A DNA stretch of 64,000 bases from an uncultured Winogradskyella sp. (GTDB lineage: Bacteria; Bacteroidota; Bacteroidia; Flavobacteriales; Flavobacteriaceae). The position numbers were made by a program, and so were the translations under genes. Positions 55,046-63,850 of the stretch are shown here, piece by piece; position 1 is the first letter of the stretch, and each line of letters begins with the position of its first letter. A model generated the notes under the pieces. It did not search any database. It saw only the letters and a list, made by a program, of their open reading frames with translations, and had not been told where the DNA came from. Where the stretch lies: NCBI RefSeq assembly GCF_947495255.1, contig NZ_CANLYI010000006.1, positions 248,001-312,000 on the forward strand, read 5' to 3'.

Positions 55046-56788
55046 CTACTCCACCACAAAACGAACCGAAGCCGTTTCAGTTTTTAAAATATAAACACCA
55101 GAAGAAAACTCACGAATATCAATTTGAGCACTTTCATCTTCTATATGCTTAGTAAGAAGTAATTTTCCTTGAATATCAAATATGTTGATTGTTCCGATAA
55201 CTTCATTCTTTTTTGAAATAATTAATTCACCAAAACTAGGTATAGGATACAATTTAAGAGCATTCGCTTCTAAAGTTACATCACTAACAGACAAAGCATT
55301 AAACGCACCAAAACCTATGGTACTACCAACATTAGCAACGTCATAAGGTCCAACGGTTCCACCTGCGCCAAACTCTTCTGCTCCTGCATCAAAATTAGCG
55401 TCTCTGTTTCCATAGAGAATATCATTGGTTAAAAATGAATACGTTCCTACACCTGCATCAATAGCTGCGCTTCCTGTGGCTAGTCTGTAAAAATCACTTC
55501 CACTAGTTAATAAACCAGAAGTTACCGTCTGATTTGAATTGACACCATTGCTTAAATCCCAACTTCCGTTTTGAGTGATGTTGCCTTCGTAGATTGAATT
55601 CCCTATAGGTGCTGTAGTTTCTTGAAACGCATTATCACTTGAGTTTAAGATGATGTTATTAGCCACTATTAAGTTTTCTGGGGCTAGAGTCGCGCCACTC
55701 AAACTCGTTCCGATTCTAATACCGAGATCACAGTCCACTAATGTATTATTAACTACAAGCACATTTTTTACTTGATAATAACCACTTAAAGGCGAATTTT
55801 CTAAACCATTCATAACATTTAAAGCTCCTGTAGTGCTAGAACCTGAACCACTTGGTTTTCTATATCTAAGCCCTTCAAAATAATTATTATAGACTTTATG
55901 ATCTTCGCCAATAATCCTTACACCACCCGAAAATGAATTGTTATTCCCGAAGAAATAATTTCCATAAACCTCAGTATTATTGCCATGTCTAAGCGTTAAA
56001 GTACCTTGGTAATCCCTAAAAGTGTTATTGTAATATTTATTACTTCCGCTTTTGTTTGAAATGATCTCTACTTCACCAGCCCAATTATTAAAAAGATTAT
56101 CATAAACCTCAGTAAAGGAATCGGAAAGCGATGTTGTACTAACACCAATTCTTATCGCATCTTGGTCATTTAAGCCTAAAACATCATTATTTACAGGAAC
56201 TCTATCTGCAAAATAGTTATGATGTATTTTAGAATAATCTGGTGTAGAATTGTTATGGTTATCGTTGATAATACTACCAACGCCATTTTTTCCAATAAAA
56301 GACGAATAGCTGACCTCATTATAGGCGCCATAAATAATAACCCATTTAAAAACGTCCTCTTCTTGTGCTGACGTCCCATTATAAGCATCCACTTTTATAT
56401 TTCTAACTGTACAATTAAAACAATCGTTGTTGCTAGTATCTCTGAATTCGATAATAGGCTCTATTCTATCATTATTAGATATTAATCCAGATGCATTTTG
56501 AAAAATAACACCTTCAAAAATAATATACGAACCTCCTAAGCTGATGTTTGAACGTCCTTCAAAAAACACATTTCCAGGATTCTGAGCCTTTATAACACAT
56601 GGTTGCGATGCCGTAGCAGTGACATTTATGGATAATTGCACATTAGTCCAAGTGCCATCAGCAAGTTCAATGATAGTGCCAGCCTGGGCATTTGATACCG
56701 CATTTTGAAGTTCGGTGTTAGTATTAACAATTTGTGCGTTAACATTAATAATTAATACGAGTAAAAACAGTGTTACATAATTTTTCAT
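55046..56788 (-). CDS. Polysaccharide lyase family 6 (alginate lyase-like), T9SS-sorted
   Basis: The frame extends to 56869, but the ATG at 56786-56788 (MKNYVTLFLLVLIINVNAQ) begins a proper signal peptide, giving 580 residues. The parallel beta-helix has the PL6 signature: K246 (SNKSGS) and R267 (LTLRHGN) are separated by 21 residues, the same spacing as the catalytic Lys-Arg pair known in the PL6 alginate lyase AlyGC. NNTFRDYQGTLTLRHG and GVRIIGEDHKVYNNYFEG are typical. The last ~75 residues (INIFDIQGKLLLTKHI, then SSGVYILKTE) are a T9SS type A domain, so the enzyme is secreted or surface-bound. No alginate transporters are adjacent. Confidence 0.87.
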   Translation of the reverse strand: MKNYVTLFLLVLIINVNAQIVNTNTELQNAVSNAQAGTIIELADGTWTNVQLSINVTATASQPCVIKAQNPGNVFFEGRSNISLGGSYIIFEGVIFQNASGLISNNDRIEPIIEFRDTSNNDCFNCTVRNIKVDAYNGTSAQEEDVFKWVIIYGAYNEVSYSSFIGKNGVGSIINDNHNNSTPDYSKIHHNYFADRVPVNNDVLGLNDQDAIRIGVSTTSLSDSFTEVYDNLFNNWAGEVEIISNKSGSNKYYNNTFRDYQGTLTLRHGNNTEVYGNYFFGNNNSFSGGVRIIGEDHKVYNNYFEGLRYRKPSGSGSSTTGALNVMNGLENSPLSGYYQVKNVLVVNNTLVDCDLGIRIGTSLSGATLAPENLIVANNIILNSSDNAFQETTAPIGNSIYEGNITQNGSWDLSNGVNSNQTVTSGLLTSGSDFYRLATGSAAIDAGVGTYSFLTNDILYGNRDANFDAGAEEFGAGGTVGPYDVANVGSTIGFGAFNALSVSDVTLEANALKLYPIPSFGELIISKKNEVIGTINIFDIQGKLLLTKHIEDESAQIDIREFSSGVYILKTETASVRFVVE

Positions 56789-56896
56789 AATTTCTTTATA
56801 AAATGGCACACCAAACTGGTTAACCAATTTCAAATATACACATTTATAAAATAGATGTTTTATAAACATATGCTGTATTTGGGTCTTAAACAGTTG

Positions 56897-56904
56897 TATT
56901 TTTG
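56897..56904 (+). promoter_or_regulatory. Candidate -7 promoter box of thiE-like gene
   Basis: TATTTTTG fits TAnnTTTG, 27 bp before the ATG at 56932, with a TTTG 15 bases upstream (56878-56881), slightly closer than usual for the -33 element. Confidence 0.45.
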
Positions 56905-56931
56905 CACCTCTTTTAATTTACTGCATTCAAC

Positions 56932-57576
56932 ATGATAATACCTAAGCTACATTATATAACTCAAGGAAATTCTCCAAAGGAGCATATTGCTAATATTCAA
57001 AAAGCATGTACGTCTGGTGCCGAATTAGTACAGTTGCGTTTAAAAGATATATCTGAGAAAAAGATATTAAAATTAGCAACAGAAGCTCGAGAAATCACTT
57101 CTCATTATCAAACCCGATTAATCATTAATGATCATTACAAAATAGCTAAAGACGTTAAAGCTGATGGTGTGCACTTAGGATTAACTGACATCTGTCCTAC
57201 TGTGGCTAGAAAACATTTATTTACTTGGCAAATGATTGGAGGCACTGCAAATAATCTGGAAGATTGTGAAACATTAATTGCTAAAAACATTGACTATATT
57301 AGCTTAAGTCCGTTTAGAATTGCAGCAGACACTAACCCTTTAATTAAGGCTTTAGGCTTAAAAGGTTACACGGCAATTACTGAAGTTTTAAACACCGAGA
57401 CTCCAATTCTTGGTTTTGGAGGAATTACTACAAATGATGTTAAAGCGATATTAGAAGCTGGTATTTCTGGTATAGCAGTTGCTACTGAAATCACTAATGA
57501 TTTTGATAGCATAAAAACATTTAATCAATTGTTAAATGCTTCTGCTACAGCAGAACAACGCCATACATTCAAATAA
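56932..57576 (+). CDS. thiE: Thiamine phosphate synthase (ThiE family)
   Basis: The 214-aa TIM-barrel protein has the ThiE landmarks: AELVQLRLKD (pyrophosphate/Mg side), LIINDHYKIAKDVKADGVHLG, a GGTANN loop, ISLSPFRIAADTN and GFGGITTNDVKAILEAGISGIAVATEI. ThiE joins the thiazole phosphate and HMP-pyrophosphate to make thiamine phosphate. No other thi gene is adjacent, so it may be a stand-alone copy or a TenI-like relative; the intact substrate loop residues favour a true ThiE. Confidence 0.82.
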   Translation: MIIPKLHYITQGNSPKEHIANIQKACTSGAELVQLRLKDISEKKILKLATEAREITSHYQTRLIINDHYKIAKDVKADGVHLGLTDICPTVARKHLFTWQMIGGTANNLEDCETLIAKNIDYISLSPFRIAADTNPLIKALGLKGYTAITEVLNTETPILGFGGITTNDVKAILEAGISGIAVATEITNDFDSIKTFNQLLNASATAEQRHTFK

Positions 57577-57666
57577 AAGCTTTTCTTACATAGTAATCAT
57601 GCCGACTTAGAATCAATCAAGATTTACAAATAACTTTTTATATGAAAAGAAGTAAGCTTGGGTTTA

Positions 57667-58152
57667 TTAAAACTTAATTTTAAAAGCATCAAATAAATGA
57701 CTCATTGTCCAAGCAGGACCAATCATTAAAAACTGTAAATCTTTTAAGAATGATGGTTTTTTACCTTCATGATTATGACCTATAAATTGACCAATCCAAG
57801 ACACTACAAAAATGCCAAGCATCACTAGCCAAAGTGGTGCAATTTGTAATAGCGAAATTTGGTCTATTGTTAAAAGTACAATCGCAGAAAACACAAGCAT
57901 ACCAATAAATAATACAAGAGATAAACGCAAATAATAGATGAGACCTAATACAATTACAAGCGTCCCAAAATGAATATAAGGTACCAAAACATGAGGAAAA
58001 ACAGCACGTATAGCTTCTGGTACAGGAATACTAGCCAATAAACCAATAAGACTAAAAAAGATGAGAGGTACACAAACATAATGTATGGCAATATTTAATT
58101 TGGTTTGGTGACTCACTGCATATTCGCTTAAAAGGGCATCTATTTTTCTCAT
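57667..58152 (-). CDS. Mpo1-like (DUF962) membrane protein
   Basis: The 161-aa membrane protein has the Mpo1/DUF962 signature: KIDALLSEYAVSHQTKLNIAIHYVCVP at the N-terminus, then IGQFIGHNHEGKKPSFLKDLQFLMIGPAW at the end, with histidines that ligand iron in yeast Mpo1. Four hydrophobic helices are present. Yeast Mpo1 is a dioxygenase that shortens 2-hydroxy fatty acids; a similar role in lipid turnover is inferred. It starts 10 bp after the TetR gene. Confidence 0.87.
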   Translation of the reverse strand: MRKIDALLSEYAVSHQTKLNIAIHYVCVPLIFFSLIGLLASIPVPEAIRAVFPHVLVPYIHFGTLVIVLGLIYYLRLSLVLFIGMLVFSAIVLLTIDQISLLQIAPLWLVMLGIFVVSWIGQFIGHNHEGKKPSFLKDLQFLMIGPAWTMSHLFDAFKIKF

Positions 58153-58162
58153 CTAATAGTAT

Positions 58163-58789
58163 TTAGTTTGTTGTTGTTTTAATAAATTTTCGGAGTTCTT
58201 GGTATTCGTTTAACCCTTTTTCAGTTAAATATGGCAAGAGCAAATTCCACTGAATTTCTATAGATGGTCGCTTGTTAACCTCGTACTGTTCCGTTTTCAT
58301 TATTTTTTTTTGGGCTTGCCAAAATGTGCTAATCATCCAAATGGTATAAATAACCTGATCGTAATCAATAGTTTGGTTTTCTGCTACCATTCTACCCGAT
58401 TCTACATAGTAATCAATCAGTTTTCTAGCATCTTTAAAACGCACTAAATTTGAGGCTTCATATGGTTTTGAAATGCTAGGGTAAACAGTAGAGATGTGCA
58501 CTATGTCTTTAAAGAAAAAGGCATAACGTTGCTGCAGATTATCAAATTTCTGCATCATCTCTTCAAAATGAAACAAAGTGATATAGGTGTTCTCTGGAAG
58601 AATATAATCTAATGTTTCATCATACATTTCTGTATAAATAACCTTTAATAAAGCCTCCTTGTTTACGTAATGATATCTTAAATTCCCTGCACTAATCCCA
58701 AGTTTATCGGCTATTTGTTTCATAGAAACTACCGAAAATCCTAAGACATTAAATAAAGAAATCGCTTCTGTTTTAATTTTATGTTTCAT
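58163..58789 (-). CDS. TetR/AcrR family transcriptional regulator
   Basis: The 208-aa regulator has an N-terminal helix-turn-helix (KTEAISLFNVLGFSVVSMKQIADKLGISAGNLRYHYVNKEALLKVIY) followed by an all-helical ligand domain containing several aromatic residues. It is the first gene of a unit with the Mpo1-like gene. A perfect 7-bp inverted repeat 46 bp upstream (58835-58856) is a plausible operator, implying autoregulation and control of the Mpo1-like gene. Confidence 0.9.
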   Translation of the reverse strand: MKHKIKTEAISLFNVLGFSVVSMKQIADKLGISAGNLRYHYVNKEALLKVIYTEMYDETLDYILPENTYITLFHFEEMMQKFDNLQQRYAFFFKDIVHISTVYPSISKPYEASNLVRFKDARKLIDYYVESGRMVAENQTIDYDQVIYTIWMISTFWQAQKKIMKTEQYEVNKRPSIEIQWNLLLPYLTEKGLNEYQELRKFIKTTTN

Positions 58790-58834
58790 AATGATGGTTA
58801 CGAATATAGAACATAATTACTAGAATATAAAAAT

Positions 58835-58856
58835 AATTAGTAGACGTTGACTAATT
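58835..58856. promoter_or_regulatory. Candidate TetR operator
   Basis: AATTAGT and ACTAATT form a perfect inverted repeat with an 8-base spacer, 46 bp upstream of the TetR start. The size (22 bp) and position suit binding by a TetR dimer; the match is by inspection only. Confidence 0.5.
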
Positions 58857-59021
58857 AAGGTTATTGTTAATTAGTGTTTTGAAAAAAGAAATTATTAACT
58901 ATACCGATTGAGGAAGGTTTATCTCGTACAGTGTTTTATTTTATGAAAATTTATACTTTTTCTCGATGAATTCTAAATTGATTACAGAGATATAAAATTA
59001 GTTTAAGCTTTAGGTAAAACT

Positions 59022-60296
59022 CTAATCATCTAAGTTCTTTTTGAAGATTTTTTTTCTCATATATATTAAGTAAATAAGTCCACCAAGTAGAAAAGAATCA
59101 ATGAAATACGCTTTTGTAAGTTCAAATACTTCTAAATAAGTAAAAATAGTAATGATTGAACTCAACACCCAACTTATTAATGCTGGGAATTCCCATTTGT
59201 TAATGTCTTCTAGATTATATTTCTGATTTTTTATCCAAAAGAAATGAATAAAATATATTGAAGAAATTGAAGGCGCAAGAATTCCTAAAAACTCTAAAAA
59301 ATCAAAGAGATAAGTTGCAAAACCTAAAAGCGCCAAAATAGTTCCCAAAATACTTGAAACAATAGCTACTTTTTTGAATGTCCAGTTTTTATTAATTGTT
59401 GAAAATGTTAGACTAGCGGAATATAAATTAGTGGCATTAGTACTCCAGGTTGCAATAAACAATAATATAAAAGCAGGAATTACAAGATTGTATTGTTCCA
59501 TTATCTTAATAATATCTACTTCGCCAGTTTGTATTGATGGCACAGCACTAAGCATATAAGCTAAAGGTGTGCCAATAGTTAAACCTAATACGGACAATAA
59601 ACTTTGCTTATCTGTTTTTATAAATCTAGAAAAATCTGCCATTAATACCGGAAACAGAATAGCTGCACCTACTAAGATTGATGTAGCTTCAAAAAGTGTC
59701 ATTGTACTTTCGTTAGGTACATAGTTGAAAAGTTGAGAAAGACTATCTAAATCCTCAACTGAAAGATAAAATACATAGCCTAAAAAAGCTGTTAAAATAG
59801 GAATTGAGATATTAGCAAGTTTTTCAATGCTACGAATACCATAAACAGTTGTTATAGTTATGAATAAACTTGTTACTATTATTATGAGTTCTTTTGATAC
59901 TTCAATTTTAAATGTACTTATTGATGTATCATATATAGCAATGGCTAAAAGCTCAATGGCTACAGCAAACCAACCAATTAAAGTTATACCAAAAATAAAA
60001 TTTACAATCTTAGCGCCATATTCTCCAAAACTAAAATGCAGAATCATGTAAGTTGATAAGCGAGAACGATTACCTATTAATGTGGTGGCCGTGCACATTA
60101 TAGTTAATACAAATGTGGAAATACCAAAGGCTATTAATGCTTGCTTGAGTCCTAAATTAAGAGCAATTTCTGAACCTAAAAATAATGTAGAAACGGATAA
60201 ACCTGTGCTGGCAATAATGAAACCAACAACCCAACCAGAAACAAAATCTTTTGGTTGTACTTTGGTCGTAGTATATTGGTTTCCTTCTTCTGCCAT
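59022..60296 (-). CDS. NCS1-family cytosine/purine-type permease
   Basis: This 424-aa transporter has about 12 membrane helices. DFVSGWVVGFIIASTGLSVSTLFLGSEIAL at the start and the ADFSRFIKTDKQS segment (helix 6-7 region) resemble CodB-type NCS1 symporters for cytosine, purines, hydantoins or related heterocycles. It is 2 bp after the NicX-like gene and probably imports the compound that enzyme acts on. Confidence 0.85.
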   Translation of the reverse strand: MAEEGNQYTTTKVQPKDFVSGWVVGFIIASTGLSVSTLFLGSEIALNLGLKQALIAFGISTFVLTIMCTATTLIGNRSRLSTYMILHFSFGEYGAKIVNFIFGITLIGWFAVAIELLAIAIYDTSISTFKIEVSKELIIIVTSLFITITTVYGIRSIEKLANISIPILTAFLGYVFYLSVEDLDSLSQLFNYVPNESTMTLFEATSILVGAAILFPVLMADFSRFIKTDKQSLLSVLGLTIGTPLAYMLSAVPSIQTGEVDIIKIMEQYNLVIPAFILLFIATWSTNATNLYSASLTFSTINKNWTFKKVAIVSSILGTILALLGFATYLFDFLEFLGILAPSISSIYFIHFFWIKNQKYNLEDINKWEFPALISWVLSSIITIFTYLEVFELTKAYFIDSFLLGGLIYLIYMRKKIFKKNLDD

Positions 60297-60298
60297 GT

Positions 60299-61327
60299 TT
60301 AGTTATTTAATAATTTATCTGCTAGTAGTTTTAAATCTTTATGACATACGTTTCCTTTATCTGTAATTTTAATATCATCAAAATAGATAGTAGTGTTAAC
60401 AACCACGCCATCAAAATGAGATACTGCTTCTTGTCCTAAAGGAGGCATGTCCATAGGGCTTGTATGTCCAAAACCAAAATCTACGCCTCCCCAAATACGT
60501 TCATCTTCTACCAGCTCGTGTGTTAACTCTCTCACCTTTGGATTTAAACCTAGCATATTATGTGATATTTTGTACATGTTTTTATCTTTAAAAGCCTCTA
60601 AATAGCTTTTAAATTGATGGGCCTCTTCCCCTCCGCTGACTTCGATAATTAGGCCTTCTTTCATAGTAAATGTTACATTACTATTTAAACTGGTATGCTG
60701 TAAATGGTCAAAAACTATAGTGCCATTCATGCTACTTAATTTCGGAACAATATTTACAAAACCAGGTGCTGTACCAAATTTAGGCATTGAAAAATCGCCA
60801 TCATCATAATCGAATGCATAATTTAAATCAACGTCATAAGACACATCAGTTCCATTATCACTAGTAATGTGTACTTTTTTAGAAGCCTTAGCCATTTTGG
60901 TAACTTCACTCAGCAACTGTTTTAAGGTTTCAATTTCAAAACCAGTAAAAACACGATGTAGAGAAGTAATAGAACTGTCTGCAATAATGAGGTAACGTAA
61001 TTTTTTATTATCTCTCATAGCTGTTTCCCAAATATCGGAATATAATAGAACCACAGAATTAGCTTCTATCCAAACGTCAACTTTACAAAGTGCTGCAGTA
61101 AGTGCTTCAGAAGGCCAATCTTTCATGCCAGCTTGACTATCTTTTTCCGCTTTAGGAATCCACATTAATAACGGTAAGCCACCAACATCTTGTGTGGCTT
61201 TAGCTAAGGCTTCAACAATTTCGGGCTTAGAACCTATATCTACCGTAATGGCAACGGTTTCGCCTTTTTTTACTTTAAACATATTATTAATTAATATGTT
61301 AGCAAATTCAGTGATTTGTGATTGCAT
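60299..61327 (-). CDS. NicX-like ring-cleaving dioxygenase or M29 aminopeptidase-like protein
   Basis: The 342-aa protein belongs to the M29 aminopeptidase / NicX (2,5-dihydroxypyridine 5,6-dioxygenase) superfamily. It has H256 (ISHNMLGLNP), E275 region and H304-x-D306 (SHFD). In NicX the iron is held by two His and an Asp with an HxD pair, which fits H256, H304 and D306. The position that is a metal-binding His in M29 peptidases (GGT-F-H) is D283 here, which argues against peptidase activity. With an NCS1 permease and a TonB receptor next to it, cleavage of an N-heterocycle is the preferred hypothesis. Confidence 0.68.
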   Translation of the reverse strand: MQSQITEFANILINNMFKVKKGETVAITVDIGSKPEIVEALAKATQDVGGLPLLMWIPKAEKDSQAGMKDWPSEALTAALCKVDVWIEANSVVLLYSDIWETAMRDNKKLRYLIIADSSITSLHRVFTGFEIETLKQLLSEVTKMAKASKKVHITSDNGTDVSYDVDLNYAFDYDDGDFSMPKFGTAPGFVNIVPKLSSMNGTIVFDHLQHTSLNSNVTFTMKEGLIIEVSGGEEAHQFKSYLEAFKDKNMYKISHNMLGLNPKVRELTHELVEDERIWGGVDFGFGHTSPMDMPPLGQEAVSHFDGVVVNTTIYFDDIKITDKGNVCHKDLKLLADKLLNN

Positions 61328-61386
61328 GTTTTTAATATTTTATTACAAAAGAAAGACGGAAAATTCCACTAATTATTTAAATCGTT

Positions 61387-63741
61387 TTAAAACTTGAAAG
61401 ACAATGAGGTGCCAACTGAAAGCGGTTGTCCTCTCCAAGCCACATCATCTGGACTACCAACATATTCTCCTGGTGAGAATTCTTGGTAATACTGTTTATC
61501 AGTTAGGTTTTTGCCCCAAATCTCTAATTTCCAGTTCTTGTACGATAGACCTACTCTAGCATCTAAAAGAGAATAAGGGTCTGTGGTATTAGCATCTTGG
61601 TTGCTTTCGTGCCAGTACGTTTTCCCTGTAGTATCTAAATTTAAAAATCCATTAAATTTTAATGTATCTGTTATATTGAAAGAGGATTCTAAACCAACAG
61701 CAAATGTACTCACAGGTACAAAAGGTGTCTTATTTCCGTTATAGTTAGAGTTGTCCGTAGTTGTGCCATTATCTCCTCCTGTAGTTCCACCTTCAACGAT
61801 TTCAGCATCAGATAATCCAAAGTTGGCAAATACATCTAAATAGTTGGTTAAACGTGCGCGAGATTCTATTTCAAAGCCAAATATTTTAGTTTCATCATAG
61901 TTGTAAACTCCAGCAATAAACGTATTAAGGTCTAATATATATTGTTGTTGATTCTTTAATTTTGAACTAAACACAGATCCATTGAAAATTAAGCGGTCAT
62001 TCCAAGAGGTTGTTTTAAAACCAAATTCATAGTTGTCTGATGTCTCGTCGTCAAAATCTCTGTTAAATAAATCTGTCGCTTGAGCATTAAATCCTCCATT
62101 TCTATAACCTCTTCCGTAATTAGCATAAAACAATACATTTTTATTTGCTTGATATGAAAGTGAAACTTTTGGTTGAAACTCATTATTGTCTCTATCAGAG
62201 TTAGTTAAAAACAAATAATCATCTTGTGTAAATTTGTCAATATCATATCTAAATCCAGCAGAAAATGTAAGTTTGTCCGTGATTTTATAATCTCCAAATC
62301 CAAATAAAGCAACCGTTTTAGTTTCATTTAAATAGTCAGCAGTATCGTATTCAAAAGGACCGCCAAAGTCAACTCCAGTTGTTCCGTTTTGGTAAAATTC
62401 CTTTTTAATATTTTGATAAAACCCTCCTAAACTCCAATCTAATTTAGTATCAGTATTGGTATTAGAAAGTCTAAGTTCTTGGTTAAATGTTTTAGTTGTT
62501 ATTTCTTCACCTTGTGTTAATCCATCTAATTCTAAGAAATCTAAATCACCAATGGTTGAGCGTTCAACACGATTAAAAGAAGTGATACTCTGCAATTTTA
62601 CACCACCTAAATTATAGTCCATTTTAAAGTTACCGTAATTGTTAATCATATCTGATTTCCCTAATACATCAGCAAATATTACATTATTTCCGTCTGATGG
62701 ATTAGGGTTGAGAATTCCACCAGTAAACTCACCATCAGTACCAGTTGGATTGACAGAATAATAGGTTGCACCACCATCTAATTTAAAATATTGGTAAGTG
62801 GCAGAAACCGTAAAATTATTAGTTAAATTGGCTTTAATTTGACCTCTTATATTGAAATCTTCAGCAAAATCAACCTTTTTGTCTAAAAACTCGTTGGTAA
62901 GTAAGCCGTCGAAGTTTTTGTACTGCGTAGAAAATCTATAAAACACTTTATCCTTAGCAATGGCACCTGACGAAATAAATTGGCCTTTAAAATAACCGCC
63001 ATTTCCAACACCCAATTGAACGCGATTAGACATTTTATTTGTTGGGTCTTTAGTATAGATATTTACAGCTCCTCCTATGGCATTTTTACCATACAAAGCA
63101 CCTTGTGGTCCTTTTACAACTTCTACTAAAGCTAAATCATACAATTCTTGACTCAATAAACTTGGATCTGGTATAGTAACTCCATCTACCACAAATGCTA
63201 AAGGTGCATCTCCTCCTCTAACTTGTGGTATACCTCTAACAGAAATGAAATTTAAACCTATAGATTGAGCTGAATTAAATTTTAAATTTGGAACTAAGGT
63301 TGAAAAAGAACTAATATCTGTTATTCCAGCACTTTCTATACCTTCAGCATTAAAAGCAGTAACCGATTCTGGTGTCACTTGAATAGATTCTGTACGTTTT
63401 CTAGATTTACCAATAACACCAGAAAAACCTTTAATATTAACTTCTCCTAAAGACTCTGCAGATTCCGCCAATTCTATATTTATACGGCTTAATCCACCTA
63501 CATTTATTTCTTGACTTTCAAAACCTACATAAGATATTACTAAAACAGCATTTTCTGTTGTAGTTAATAACTGGTAATTACCATTAAAATCCGAGATAAC
63601 GCCATTTGAAGTGCCTTTTTCTAAAACATTTGCGCCTGGTAATGGCTCACCAGTGTTGTCAGTAATTTTCCCTGTTACAATTATTTGAGAAAAACCTAAA
63701 GCGGAAACTAAAAGAAATACGATTAATATACTTTTTTTCAT
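61387..63741 (-). CDS. TonB-dependent receptor with CarboxypepD_reg-like domain
   Basis: The 784-aa receptor has a signal peptide, a CarboxypepD_reg-like domain (about 22-105: VTGKITDNTGEPLPGANVLEKGTSNG), the plug (VEVVKGPQGALYGKNAIGGAVNIYTK at about 210-235) and a barrel ending GTSLSFKF. The barrel is of the siderophore/vitamin-like FecA/IroN type, not SusC. There is no SusD partner. It is the first gene of a three-gene unit with the NicX-like protein (59 bp downstream) and the NCS1 permease, so it probably brings the same small molecule across the outer membrane. Confidence 0.9.
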   Translation of the reverse strand: MKKSILIVFLLVSALGFSQIIVTGKITDNTGEPLPGANVLEKGTSNGVISDFNGNYQLLTTTENAVLVISYVGFESQEINVGGLSRINIELAESAESLGEVNIKGFSGVIGKSRKRTESIQVTPESVTAFNAEGIESAGITDISSFSTLVPNLKFNSAQSIGLNFISVRGIPQVRGGDAPLAFVVDGVTIPDPSLLSQELYDLALVEVVKGPQGALYGKNAIGGAVNIYTKDPTNKMSNRVQLGVGNGGYFKGQFISSGAIAKDKVFYRFSTQYKNFDGLLTNEFLDKKVDFAEDFNIRGQIKANLTNNFTVSATYQYFKLDGGATYYSVNPTGTDGEFTGGILNPNPSDGNNVIFADVLGKSDMINNYGNFKMDYNLGGVKLQSITSFNRVERSTIGDLDFLELDGLTQGEEITTKTFNQELRLSNTNTDTKLDWSLGGFYQNIKKEFYQNGTTGVDFGGPFEYDTADYLNETKTVALFGFGDYKITDKLTFSAGFRYDIDKFTQDDYLFLTNSDRDNNEFQPKVSLSYQANKNVLFYANYGRGYRNGGFNAQATDLFNRDFDDETSDNYEFGFKTTSWNDRLIFNGSVFSSKLKNQQQYILDLNTFIAGVYNYDETKIFGFEIESRARLTNYLDVFANFGLSDAEIVEGGTTGGDNGTTTDNSNYNGNKTPFVPVSTFAVGLESSFNITDTLKFNGFLNLDTTGKTYWHESNQDANTTDPYSLLDARVGLSYKNWKLEIWGKNLTDKQYYQEFSPGEYVGSPDDVAWRGQPLSVGTSLSFKF

Positions 63742-63850
63742 GATTCAATAAATTAATTAGTTAATCAAATTTAAAATATCAAATATTAATTATGGTTAAT
63801 TCTTAATACTAAAAATATTTTTAATAATTTTATAATCATTTTAGGAATTT

